64,000 nucleotides of DNA from Heterodera schachtii (taxonomy: Eukaryota > Nematoda > Chromadorea > Rhabditida > Heteroderidae), in assembly GCA_023374025.1 (NCBI GenBank), contig SIJG01000037.1, positions 1,236,211 through 1,300,210 of the forward strand, in the 5' to 3' direction. A program made the translations under genes and the position numbers. Of this stretch, positions 12,505-23,548 are shown one piece after another (positions within the stretch are counted from its first letter, which is position 1; each line of letters starts with the position of its first letter). Below the pieces are notes generated by a model. It was not told where the DNA came from. It ran no database searches and worked only from the letters and a program-made list of their open reading frames with translations.

Positions 12505-14362
12505 TCAGTTGTGCCATCTCCTCCACAGCTCGGCTTTCACCTGATCAATTTCGCGTTGTGCATGGGCAATGTCCGCTTTAAGTTGGCCATTTCTCTCCTC
12601 CAATTGGCACAACTCTTTCACCAGCAAATCTTTTTGTTCTTTTTGCCTTTGACGATATCGGGCAGCGGCTGCATTGTTCTGATCAATGATCATAAATTTA
12701 AATTTGCATGAACCATTTAATCTCTGTCACATGGTTTTCTTTATGCCTTTTCAAATTTAGCGAAATATTCAAAACGCTTGAGCCAGGTAATTTCAATTTG
12801 CAGATCCAAAGGACTCGCAAAATCTCGCGAAGAATCCCGTCCCGGGCCCGACTCCATACAAAAATAAAACAATTTAATGCTTGTTTAGAAATATTTTCAA
12901 TTTTTAATTAAATTGAACAAAAACTCTATGTAATATCTTGACACTCAACTTTCGTTTCATCTGATCATTCCCCTTATCACTCACTCACTGATCATTTCTC
13001 GACTATCATTTCGATCTGATCACTATGGTTTTTACCTGTTCCCGCTTGCGCTCAAGTATCTGTTCCGCATTTTCCCCATGGCTTGTCACACTATCGCATT
13101 CCGTCAGCTTCAAACCCTTCGATCGCTGCTTTTGTTTCGTGGAAATCATCGCCTCCGCCAAGCTAATTTGACTATTGTTCTTCATCTTAGAATATTCGAA
13201 ATTAAATTAAATTTGTTTTAAATTTTTAATTGTCGCTTGAGAATTCACCTCTTTAAGCACATGTGCAACAACTACTTTGATCAGTCTTTCCAAATCTAAA
13301 GAAAAACTCGTGCCTTTGCCGCCGGTGATCAGCTGCTGCTGATCATTGCATGAAAATGTTTTTGTGCCCAGCTCCGATTTCTCAGATCGCATTAACTGAA
13401 AGATTTTAATGTGATATTCAAATAGTTTTTAAGCATGTCGTCCAAAAAATTTTCATAGAAAACCTGGCACAGAAATTCGGAGTAATTTCTAACAAAGCCG
13501 GCCAAGATTTAACCCCCAGGCGATGCCTCTCGACTTCCATCGGGCCATTAATTCCCTTTGTTTCATTCAAAACTGACTCTTTTTGGCCAAAATTGGGTAA
13601 AAAGGACATTGGGTCTACTCCCCCCCCCCAGTGAAAATTGATTCTGATTACGAGACTGTATCAGCGAATGATCTGCGTCAGTGAACACTCCAATTCACCC
13701 CCCCCCCCCCCCCTCGTCCGCCGTTTCCCCCCCCCCCCTGTATCAGTTCCCTCCCGGATCGTTTCCGCCCCCCCCCCAAAAAAAAACTTTTTGAAAAAAT
13801 TTTCAAATTTAGAAAATTTTAAAAAATTAATTTTAATAAGATTTCAAAAAAAAAGAATTTAAAATTTTTTTTCAGCAATGCACCCCTCCAAAGCCATGTT
13901 GAAATGGCGCCAACCCACCACTTCCATCATCATCATTTGCTGCACTTCCTCCTCCTTCTCCTCCTCCCGCCGATGGTCCTTCTCCGTATTATTATTGTTG
14001 TTGTTGTTTTTGTGCTGTTGCTTCTCCAACTCGTTGCACTCCCTCACAATTTCTGCATAAATTTGTTCTCTGCTCAATGTTTTTAATGCTTTGTTGTTGT
14101 TGCTTTCGTCACTGTCGTTGTTGTTGTCGTTATTGTGCTGCTGCTTCTGTTGTTGTTGCTCCTTTTGCCTGTGCTGCTCGCTGTCGTTGTCGTCGTCGTC
14201 GTCATTAATTTGTGCCGCAGCGCCCTCAACGAATTGGAGCTGGTCACTGAACTGTTGGCCAAGCTGAGTGGTCGGTGAACACGCAGGTGTTTTCTGACTT
14301 TTTGCTAATGCTGCTGCTGCAGATGACGACTCGTCGTAAGCAGTGGTCAAACAGTCAAATTC
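12505..14362 (-). CDS. atf-4: ATF4-type bZIP transcription factor (5' end not found)
   Basis: This is a basic leucine-zipper factor of the ATF4/CREB2 type, which in animals drives the amino-acid and ER stress response in the nucleus. The last exon (12505-12678) reads NNAAAARYRQRQKEQ and then a leucine zipper ending WRRWHN. It joins in phase to an exon at about 13036-13188 ending ILERKREQ, rebuilding the bZIP signature (basic region N-x7-R). A further exon (about 13247-13396, LMRSEKSELGTK...) joins cleanly. The large upstream exon (about 13885-14362) is acidic and rich in Asn, Gln and Asp repeats, as in activation regions. The join across the poly-C stretch 13620-13860 could not be resolved, and no start codon was found; the upstream end is an acceptor (GATAG). 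The family is certain; the orthology to C. elegans atf-4 is inferred. Confidence 0.75.
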
Positions 14363-16200
14363 CTATCAGGGACAAACGAAAGCCAAAAAACAGATTGATC
14401 AAGCAACCATTTTAATGGAGAAAAATTGCCATGGAATTTAAGTTCAATGAAATCACATTGGATTTTGGTCCTGTGTGTCTCATTAGCAAGTGATGCTCGA
14501 GACCGAAAATTTCCCGAAACTCGAGACTCTCTAGCATCACTGCGATTAGCGGAGGCGGGGGGGGGGGGGGGGGAGGGGGGGGAAAAAAAATTTAAAAAGA
14601 TAATTTCTGAAAGAGACGGCGAGCGAGCGTGCGAAAAAATAATAGGTCAGGAAACAATTAGGAGATTGAAGAGACATGCCCTCCTCCCAACTAATGGGAC
14701 ACTAATTACATAGCACAAAATATTAACATGTAAAATAATATATTTACATACTGTTTGTTGGTCCCTGAAAGATAGGCCAAAGATTCGATTAGAAGAGCAG
14801 GGCTGTCGAGACTCGTCTGCTGATTTTTAGTGGGAATTTTATAGATCGAAAATTTGAAATCTGCAGGGCATAGGCCGGGCTGACATTTTCGAGAACAACA
14901 TGGTTCCAAGCCAGGCCGCTCCCAACCCTGTCACAGGACCGGGGATTGCCGGGCACTGTAAAACCCTTACAGAGAAACCCTAAACTTTACTGGAACCAAT
15001 AAAATTGGATAATATGGTTCAAGTTATTCCTTTGCATTAAATCAGTTGTTATCGAATGGAGAAAATTAAATTTGGTACTCTTCTGTTATGGAGCCGCATT
15101 TCAAATTTTCAATTCCAAGATTAACAAAATCAAAAAATGTTTTCGGCACAAATTGATTGGAATTTTTGTATTCTCTTTTCGCTTCTGCTGTTGCATTTTT
15201 TTGCATTTGAAATTGCATCTTCATAACAGAAGAGAAACTTAAATTAATTTATATATTTGTTTAATTAACCAAAAGTGTGTTGTTGTTGCCCTGCTGTTTC
15301 TGCCGGTAATTGTGCTGTTGCTGTTGTCTTTGCCTGTTTCAATCGATTTGCTACGCCGAAAATGGAGCTGAACAGAGAGCGTTTGAGGAGAAATTCGTCA
15401 GACGAAAATGGGACGGACATTTAATTGGGGGTCGATCGGGAAACAGTCGAGCAGCAACGATTTGGACAACAACAACAACAATAACTATGACAACACAGAG
15501 ATTGGGCAAGTCGCTGATCAAATGACGACAACAAATAAATAATTTATGGCTGGCAAAATTAAAAGGGAAAAGCACAGAGCGATTAGGGAGGGGGGGGGGG
15601 GGACGAAGGGTGGGGAGAGGGGTTTCTCCACTCCGCCCAGCAAGTGGTACAGTTTGGTCAATTTTTCAATTTTTTTGTACGTTTTAAGACACCCATCCAT
15701 CCATCATTTTGTCGACCAATGCCTCCATCATTTTATCAATAATTATTGTAATTGACAAAAGGGATGTGATAATAATGGTTAATAGTGAGTGGTGGCGATG
15801 AGCACTCAATTTTTTTATTATTATTTTTTTTTACAGTGCAAACATAAATTCCTTAATTTATTCCATTTTTTTGGGGTTCACAAAGGTGTGAGTTTTGAAT
15901 ATTAGTGGACATCCTAAACGAGAAAATTTTATAAATGTGTCCAAAAACTTTTAAAATTGAATAAATGTTGGGTTTTCTTCAATTTTGTGCTGCCATATCA
16001 TTTTTCAATATTTGTTCTCGTTGAATATTGCCTTGTTGAGGAATTGAGGTCACTTGCTGTTGTTCAATCGGTGCTCTGCCGCGCTAATTTTACATTTAAT
16101 TAATATTTTAACATTTTACAATTAATTATTTCATCGAAATTTTGCTTTGCAAAATTTTATTAGGTTAATTTAAAATTAAATAAAAATTATTATGTATTAA
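14363..16200. other. Intergenic region, no gene seen
   Basis: AT-rich sequence with G runs at about 14558-14580 and 15590-15602. There is a short perfect-type hairpin at 14489-14541 (AGTGATGCTCGAGA against TCTCTAGCATCACT). Open frames such as 15310-15525 are Cys/Thr repeats without homology. The unidentified first exon or promoter of the bZIP gene probably lies here. Confidence 0.45.
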
Positions 16201-16384
16201 TTAATTATCCACCGGTGATGGTTGAGGTGAGCCCAGAATGGTGGCAGAAGCAGGCAACAAAAATTGTGCATGGAATGGAAAATTATTGTGGAAATGATGA
16301 TGATCAAAGTCATGGGCAAGTGGCGATGCCAATTCGGCAGAGGACGACGAGGAAGGCGAAGACGGAGGAAACAGACCAGGTGCC
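16201..16384 (-). CDS. Possible 3'-terminal exon of an unrecognised minus-strand gene
   Basis: A good acceptor (CTCACACAG) is followed by an open frame of 60 codons ending in TAA (APGLFPPSSPSSSSSAELAS ... PQPSPVDN). It is Pro/Ser/His-rich with low-complexity character, similar to the tails of transcription factors or secreted proteins. The reading phase does not match the end of the EF-hand gene upstream, so it is not obviously the same gene. No domain is recognisable. Confidence 0.28.
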
Positions 16385-17028
16385 CTGTGTGAGGCATATT
16401 TGGAAAATGGCAAAAAAATAGACAAATTTGAGGGGTAAAAAGGGGTAAAAAAAATTGGGACAAAAGATCTAAATGTATAAGTAGTCAAAGGACAAAGCAT
16501 CAAAAAGGACAAACGGTCGAAAAAAGGGCCATGCATATTTATTACATGGGTTATGGCGGCAAACTTGCGCGCTCCTGCCGTGAAATAGTGCATTCGATGG
16601 GACCCGTTTTGTGCGTCCCCCTCCTGTTCTCGTTCCACAATCGGTCCGACAGTCACTGTCTATATGGAAATGGGAGTGAAAATGATCGGTTTTTTTCTTC
16701 TTTTTTTTATACATTTTGATCGGACCAATTGTCGGAATGGAACAATGAGGAGGAGTATTGGGAACAGAGAAGATAAATCACGCTAATTAAGCAATAATTC
16801 ACTTTTTCTTCTGTGTCAACAATAAAAAGTCACTGTTTCCGATGTTTGCCCTTTGTACTGTACCAGAACCGTAACCAGAGCATACAAAATTCTAAATTCT
16901 AGACCGAAAAATCCAGAATTTCCGGGATAATTTTGTTTTGTACTGAACCATAACCGTAGCCTGAGGCATCCAAATTTTCGGAGATTTCAGTTATAACCGA
17001 GCTGAAAAAGTTCGACATATGATAGGTA

Positions 17029-17585
17029 TTATTTACTGACCAACTGTTTGAAGAAATTGTCCCCCTGCTGCCCATGGTTTCGCTGTCTCTCCTGTTCCTC
17101 GTCTTTGCCTCGAAAATACCCTTCAAACTCCTTTCTGCTCACTTTGCCATCCGAATTTCCATCAATCGAGTGAAACCTGCCGAAATTTATTGGGATAATT
17201 TATAAAAATGTTTATTTTATATCTTAAATTTTCCGAAATTAATTATCCCAAATTTCCATTTTTTGCAATGTACGAAAATCACCTGCGCGACATCGTTTCC
17301 ATCCAAGGCCCTTTCATTGGCAAAAGAGGGAGGGGGTGGAGAATTTTTTGAATTTACAGTGAGATAAACAAACACACGATCACTGAGCAGAAATTCGGAG
17401 AAAGTGATCTGATCATCGCCCGATGAATCGATCCGTCTGAATTCAGTCAGTCTTGGGTTCAACAGTTCCATCGGGATTGGCGTTATGGCATTGGCACCCG
17501 AGGCACTGTCCACAAAACGAAAAGACAACAACAGCAGAACTGGTTGAAAAATAAATGCCAAAGGCAACGGAGAAATTCGCCACAT
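17029..17585 (-). CDS. Secreted EF-hand calcium-binding protein
   Basis: A small protein with an N-terminal signal peptide (MWRISPLPLAFIFQPVLLLL, cleaved near SASG) and two EF-hands, so probably a calcium binder of the secretory pathway. Loop 1 is DSSGDDQITFSE and loop 2 is DGNSDGKVSRKE; both have the acidic residues at positions 1, 3, 5 and 12. Three exons join in phase: 17585 down to a donor after SD(R) near 17367, a 31-base middle exon (PWMETMSR) near 17279-17309, and a last exon from about 17177 to TAA at 17029. The C-terminus is charged (DEEQERQRNHGQQ). A GTCAGT donor just before the stop leaves a longer form possible. The exact orthologue is unknown. Confidence 0.7.
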
Positions 17586-18138
17586 TCTGAAATTGCCATT
17601 TCTTTCTGTTAGGGGGCTAAAGAGCAAAAAAAAAAGAAGAGGATATTTTGCCCTCCGAAATTCCATCGAAAGCAATTCAAAATGGAGCAAAACTATGAAT
17701 GGAGTGGAGTGTGCGCTTGTTTCAAGGAGAAAAATTGACAATAGTGACAAACATTTTATAAGCCAATTTACGCATAATTGGCGCCGTCAAAGGCAAAAAA
17801 AACGTCATAATGGCGTTAATGATGTATACAATAATTTGCATGATCCATTTCCCCGTGGCTTTCTCTGCTGTTCCCTGATGAGATGGGCTGACAATTGCTG
17901 ACGCCAAAATGATGATGCGATGGATGATGATCGGTGGTGAACAGAGCAGAAGATGGCAATTGGAATATGATTGAGGGGAGGGGGTTCATTAAATCGGCGG
18001 AATAATAATGGTACGAAAATTTGAGAATGCCGGTGCCAATAAACCAGTCGATGATGAGAAACAGAGACACATTAGACAATATGTGATAATTGTTGTTTGT
18101 TCATTCTGCCTGCGGCAGCTGCTGCTGCTGCTGAACAT

Positions 18139-19900
18139 TCAAATTGATGTGGCCGATGGAAGACGGCCCATGCAGGAGGAGGCACCGCACAAACAGGCTT
18201 TTCCGGAAAAAGAACCGTCAGTGCCAGCCAAGAAGCCGTAACTGTACGAGAGCTCTTCACCTTTTTGATGAAAAAAAAGACCACAATAAACAACAATTGA
18301 AAATGCTTTAAAAATTTGCATTATTTGTAGCTAGGAGGATCCAGACGATGTCGGGATCCAGTCGGGGTTTCCCAACAAGTTGGTCCCGAGATTAATGTCG
18401 GGATCAAAACCCAGGCAAAATTTGGATTGAATCCAGCAGGTGTCGAGAATCAAATCCCGGTCAAATCTGGCCGAAATTTTTTAGATGTTTTGCTTTTGCT
18501 GCAAAATCAGCAGCAAGTTCAAATTGATTTTATTCCTAATTAATTAGTGGATTATTGCTCGGATTTTCGCTCTCAGTGCTCGAAGTCTCGAAAAATGTCC
18601 ACTCTCTCGAACAAACATAAATAAGAGAATGAAGAAGAAATGGATGAGGGGGGGGGGGGGGGGGGGAATTATGCCACCTGATTGGATGTCTCTGGAAGCG
18701 AACATCGCCAACGACGGACACTGGCGACCCAAACGAACAATTTGCAGTGACAAATTTGGCTCACAGCTATGGTTGATGAAGCGTGAAATGTTGCCCTTGT
18801 GCCGTGCATCAATGAAAGTGCTGCGGCACTCACCTTACAAAAGAGGACCAACAAGTTTCAATAATTTAGGCTGATGTGACTAGTAATTAAAATTATCAGA
18901 ATTCAAAATTTTGACGAGATCAACTGTAAGTGCTACCGTATAAAAAAAACAACTTTGGATGGGTTAAAGGCAATTAGTACTCAATTTTAATTTAAAAAAG
19001 AATATAATTTTCTCAAAAAGAAAAAAAAACAAATTTTTTCCATAAATAAAAAAAGTTCTAATTTTTTAGAAAATTTTTAAGCTTTTCTATCAAAAAAAAA
19101 GTAAAATTCTGTTCTAAATGACTCCACCTCCGAAGAATTCCCGAATTGTGAAAAGATAATTGTGCTCGTGCCGTCCAACAATGCTAATTCGGCGCCGCGC
19201 CTCCTCTTCCCCAAGCACTTCGCCAACATATTCGATCACAAAAGTGCCAAGTTCGATCAACGCGGAAGCGAAAACGCCGAAGCCTTTGCCACTTGTACAC
19301 GGAGCAACCTGTTGATGACGAAAAGGATGCTTGAATGATTGATCGGAAAATTGCCAATCAAAAATAATTGTTCTAATTTTGTAAATGATCGACAGACACC
19401 CTGATCGGTTGTCGGACACCGAATTGGACTTGACGATTTGCGCATTTGTCCGGCTCCCATGCGCACACACAATTCTGAAAAATTTGGCTTTCATTACATG
19501 GCAATTTGTACAAAAGAAATACAAAAAACAATTCGTACAATTAATTTAAAAAAACGAATTATAATAAAATTTTAATTTTTTGGAATTCCCTTTGTACGAG
19601 TTGCCAATTGACCCGTGAAAAATTATGCATATTAACAGAAATTGTTGTGCCGTCCTTCACCACCTGGTGACACTCCAAATGTGGCACACCCTGCCGCTGA
19701 TCAGTGCCCCCCTGATGATCAATCCATTTGCCGGTGATCGGATTGTAATTGTCCCTTTTGCCGGGCAAACAGCTGCAACCGCCTGCTGCCGACGTGCAGC
19801 ATTGGCCGTCCGTACAATTGCAGCCCTCAAAATCTTCGTCAAGAAATGCAGAATCTGTGCCCGGCCCGGCCACGTTGGCAACAATATATTCAAAATCCAT
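18139..19900 (-). CDS. set-23: SET-domain histone-lysine N-methyltransferase, SETMAR/SET-23 type
   Basis: A nuclear enzyme that transfers methyl groups from S-adenosylmethionine to histone lysine. Five exons join in phase. The first (from 19900) is a Cys-rich pre-SET zinc module (GCNCTDGQCCTSAAGGCSCL). The second gives NCVCAWEPDKCANRQVQFG. The third starts the SET fold (KGFGVFAS, EYVGEVLGEEEARRR, NYLFTIREFFG). The fourth holds the catalytic motif FIDARHKGNISRFINHSCEP. After a 390-base intron the fifth ends the SET domain (GEELSYSYGF) with a post-SET CLCGASSC and TGA at 18139. The order pre-SET, SET, post-SET without other domains matches SETMAR's methyltransferase half and C. elegans set-23; that orthology is inferred. 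The start is the first ATG, just after a CTCTAG that could be a trans-splice acceptor. The fourth intron contains an 18-G run. Confidence 0.85.
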
Positions 19901-20759
19901 TGGCTAGAGCGGATTAATATTTTTTTAATAATTTGTCAAAATACACAATTAATATTAATGGTTATTGAACCGAAATGAAAAGCAAAGGTAACAGCTGCTA
20001 ATTAAATTCGTAGGATTTGATGGTTTTATTCTCCGAGTAGTAATGAAAATTTCATTTAATAAATTTTAAAATAGATGAAATTCAATTATTATTAAAAATA
20101 TATTCGTTTAATACATTTTTATTGTTGTGTGTATATACAAAATGATGATGATATGCGTACAGAAAAGGCAAATTGTGAAAATTGGAAATGAATAAAACAA
20201 CACACAACACAATAATGTGTTTACTGGGTGTCACAATGAAATTGTTGTTAAAGGACGTCGAACAAATTTGAAAACATGGCGAGAGATCAAAGAACGGAAG
20301 GAAGGCAACAGGTGGAAATTCCGATTTAAGAGAAAACATTGAGAGCCGGGGGTAAAACATTTTAAGACATTTAGGCATTTAAACAAATTTAAAAATAATG
20401 AATATTTAAACAAATATATATGCAAAGGCAAATAGATGGAAAACAATGCCAATAAAAATAAAGACATAAAAATAGGAGGATGTCATAATATGTACATAAT
20501 AATTACCAAGGCTGGGATTATGACCCGTTGTACTTAAAATCGCAAAAATAGGCGCACTTAAGTGAAAATTTACCCGATAAGCCCTCATTCTGTGCTTTTT
20601 CTCGCAAAATAATATCCACAAATAAAAAAAAAGCGGGTAAAATCCAAAAATCTCAGCCCCAATAATAATTATCAAAAGTTTTGAAGCAGTACAAACAATA
20701 TAAAATATTAATTCTTTTCTATATTCTGAAAAACTGCGACAAAACTTTAAAATAAAATT
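19901..20759. other. Intergenic region, no gene seen
   Basis: AT-rich sequence separating two minus-strand genes: the promoter side of the SET gene and the 3' side of the CRK-like gene. I see no splice-supported frame and no repeat structure. Confidence 0.5.
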
Positions 20760-22910
20760 CTAACAATTTGAATTTGCATTCGCTGAAATATTCCACGGGC
20801 TTTCGCTCGGCTCAATGTTGGCCGCCTCCACATAAGTGATTGGAAAGAGTCCGACCTTTCCGCTTTCATTCGTGCCTCGGCACATTCCATTTGACAAAAT
20901 TTCTTGGAGATACAAAAATTGGCCTCGCTAAAAGGGGAGCTTTTGTTTAATTAAAAATTGTGTCCCGTTTTTTACTAAATTTGCATTATTAATTTGTAAA
21001 TTAGCAAAACATGGATAAAAGAGGAGCCCCCTCGGATATAATTTAAAAAAATCGAAAATTAAGTTTTCTAGTTTTTTAGTAAAAAGTAAAAAAATATTAT
21101 TGAATTCTCGAAAAACTCATTTTTTTAAATTTAAAGAATTCTTAATTTTAATTCCTTAAATGTTTTAGAGCGCCAAGTTTCCCACTTTGATGGTCAATGA
21201 ATCGTTGTCATAAATGCTTGGCTGACGTCCAAATTTGACGACCACCCACGAGTTCTCGCGCAACTGTTGTTGCTGTCGTTGCACCAATTTTGTTGTACTG
21301 TCTCCGTCTGTCGGTTTTTGCTGTTCAAAATTGAAGAAAATGATTTTTATTAATAGAAAATCAAATTTTGTTGGTGACAAAAGGTGTTTTATGCCTATAC
21401 CAAAAAGTTTATCAATGGGAAAGATGGATTGTTTTCGAAATTTGGTTTTCGTCTTTTTAGGCACTTTTTGGGTTTTAGGTTCATTTTTTTTATTGGTCAG
21501 AAAATTTCATTATCGTTTTCTCGATTTAAATTTTTCATTTTGATTTCGTGAGAATTTTTTTAGTTTCGTTTGTTTCTTAAATTTTCCATTTTCACATACT
21601 CCTGGGGAGAAGGCTTCAAATTTTTTGATTTATTTTAATTTTCAACCCTTATAGGGCATGGAAACTGTGAGTGATTTTTATAACAAAATGCATAATGCTG
21701 CCTTTACGCCTCTCTTTTTTAATCATCCGACTTTTTTTTTTAATTTTGGAAATTTTCACAAATCCAAAAATACGCAAATTAATATAATTTTTTTCTATAA
21801 TTTTGTTTTTCCAAATTAAGTGTACCTCTCCATGTAATTGTTGGTCGCCCACAGAATGTGCGCTCGACCGATTGCCCGCAGAACCGCAACCATTGCTGCT
21901 GCTGTTTGTACTGCTCGGGTTCAGCACGCTCAGTGCATCGTCACAATCATCACACTGTGTTCGAAAATAGTCATAATTCATCGTTTTAATCACAAATTTT
22001 CGAATTAAATTTTATAAAGAAAAATTGGGTATTGAAGTACAATAAAAAATCAAAAAAAATTTTTTTTTTTTTTTTTTTTACTAAAAAAAAAACCCCTATA
22101 AGAAATTTAGAAAACTAAAATTCAGTTTTAAAAGTTTCAGTGGAAGGGAAAATAGTGTCCCCTAAACATATGGCCCGAAAAAACGAAATGATAATTCAAC
22201 ACCCATAAAAAAAATTACAAGAAAAGAATGATTACCGGCTTCACGCGGTTAGCCGGAATCATGCCAGTCTCACCCAAACAATTCCTGGCAAAAAAAAAAA
22301 AATTTTCGATTCACTTTTAATATGCCCTTCCCTCCCTGACCTTGCCAACCACCAGCCCTGTTCCGGCTTTCCCAGTATTTCAAGCTGTTCACCGCGCTCA
22401 AAGGACAAATCGCTGATCCGTTCCGATTCAAATTTGTATTTGGCCATCACTTTCTCCAAAAATGGCTTTTCCAATGGCTTTATCAACTTGATCGGGACTG
22501 GCTCCAATGCGAAAACTTTGAAATGGTTTAGCAGAGAAGGCATATCGGCAAATTGGAGGGTTGAAATCTGGCAATTCAATTTTAAATACAATTAACTCTC
22601 TCATATATTTTTTGGATTACTCTGTACAATGGAGCACCACCAGATTCGTTGGCAACCAATTTTTCAATCAAAAAATGATTGGAATGATCACCGACACCTC
22701 AAAAAAGAAAAACTAATTTATCATTAAAAGAAATTAAAAAAATTCCACACCACAACCTTTCACACAAATTGAATAACAGTCTTGCGCTGTGCTGGACTCT
22801 CGGATCAGAAAAGTGCCCGGTTCACAAGGTGCCAACATTCTTTCGGCCTCGCTTCTATCCAATTTTCCAAAGAAAAAACTTTCCCAAGCAAAAGGGTTGA
22901 AGGACGCCAT
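20760..22910 (-). CDS. ced-2: CRK/CED-2 adapter protein (SH2-SH3-SH3)
   Basis: A cytoplasmic adapter that links phosphotyrosine signals to DOCK/ELMO (CED-5/CED-12) for Rac activation in engulfment of dying cells and cell migration. Exon 1 (22757-22910) starts MASFNPFAWESFFFGKLDR and contains GTFLIRESS, the FLVRES arginine motif of SH2. The SH2 domain finishes in exons at 22621-22697 and 22341-22567. The first SH3 follows (KYKFESERISDLSFERGEQL, then GWWLARNCLGETGMIPANRV across a splice ending at 22341). A Ser/Asn-rich linker exon (about 21840-21960) leads to a C-terminal SH3 (KVGNLAL, then CRGTNESGKVGLFPITYVE) ending at TAG 20760. The domain order is diagnostic for CRK. It is divergently arranged with the UBA4 gene, start codons 640 bp apart. 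Confidence 0.87.
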
Positions 22911-23548
22911 TTGGAAGAGCTTTTTTTCATAAAGTTTGTAAAAATTAAACAAACTGCTTAATAATGCCTCCTCTATTCATTAAAATTTCATTTCGAAATT
23001 TCACTTGGAATTTTTTGTAACCTCCAAATTGAGTTGGTATGTATTTTTTAAAATATTATTTTTAGAACTAATAAAAAATTCGAATTTAGTACACCAAAAA
23101 CAATTTGTTGGGTTTTGTTATTTTCATTTGATCTTTGGTCAGCCAATTTTTTCCAGTGGACGGAGAAGGGAAGAAAGAAGAGAGACGAGGGAATGGGAAA
23201 GTGGAAAAGGAAGGCAAAGAGAAGGGCGGCGTTTGAATGAAAACAAATTAAGAATCCAACGATCATTCTTTTTCATTTTTTTTCATTCTTTACTTCATAT
23301 GAATACATAGCAAATATGAAATGTGTAGCCCTTAAAAATTTATTTACCAACTCATTAATTTACCTACCTATTAATGGAAATTCACCTTTTAATTTTTTAG
23401 ATTTCTTTTTATTAGTATGTTCAATAAATAAAATATGTATTTGATAGTCTTTCTAAAATTAAAAAAAATTCATAAATTTCAATTACACATATTAAGCCAA
23501 ACCTGATTTTTGTGATAACTACATACATATTTATATTTGTCAATTTTA
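22911..23548. promoter_or_regulatory. Shared divergent promoter region of the CRK-like and UBA4-like genes
   Basis: A 640-base gap separates two divergent start codons. It is AT-rich apart from a GA-rich patch at 23155-23225. No specific factor site can be named from sequence alone; the regulatory role follows only from position. Confidence 0.4.

Noticed and set aside
13859..14350. Plus-strand frames made of Leu/Ser/His repeats
   Set aside because: They are the opposite strand of the Asn/Gln/Asp-rich exon of the bZIP gene.
18008..18241. Plus-strand 77-codon frame with a hydrophobic segment, first read as a small secreted protein
   Set aside because: The minus strand of the same bases is the last exon of the SET gene (GEELSYSYGF and post-SET CLCGASSC), which joins in phase.
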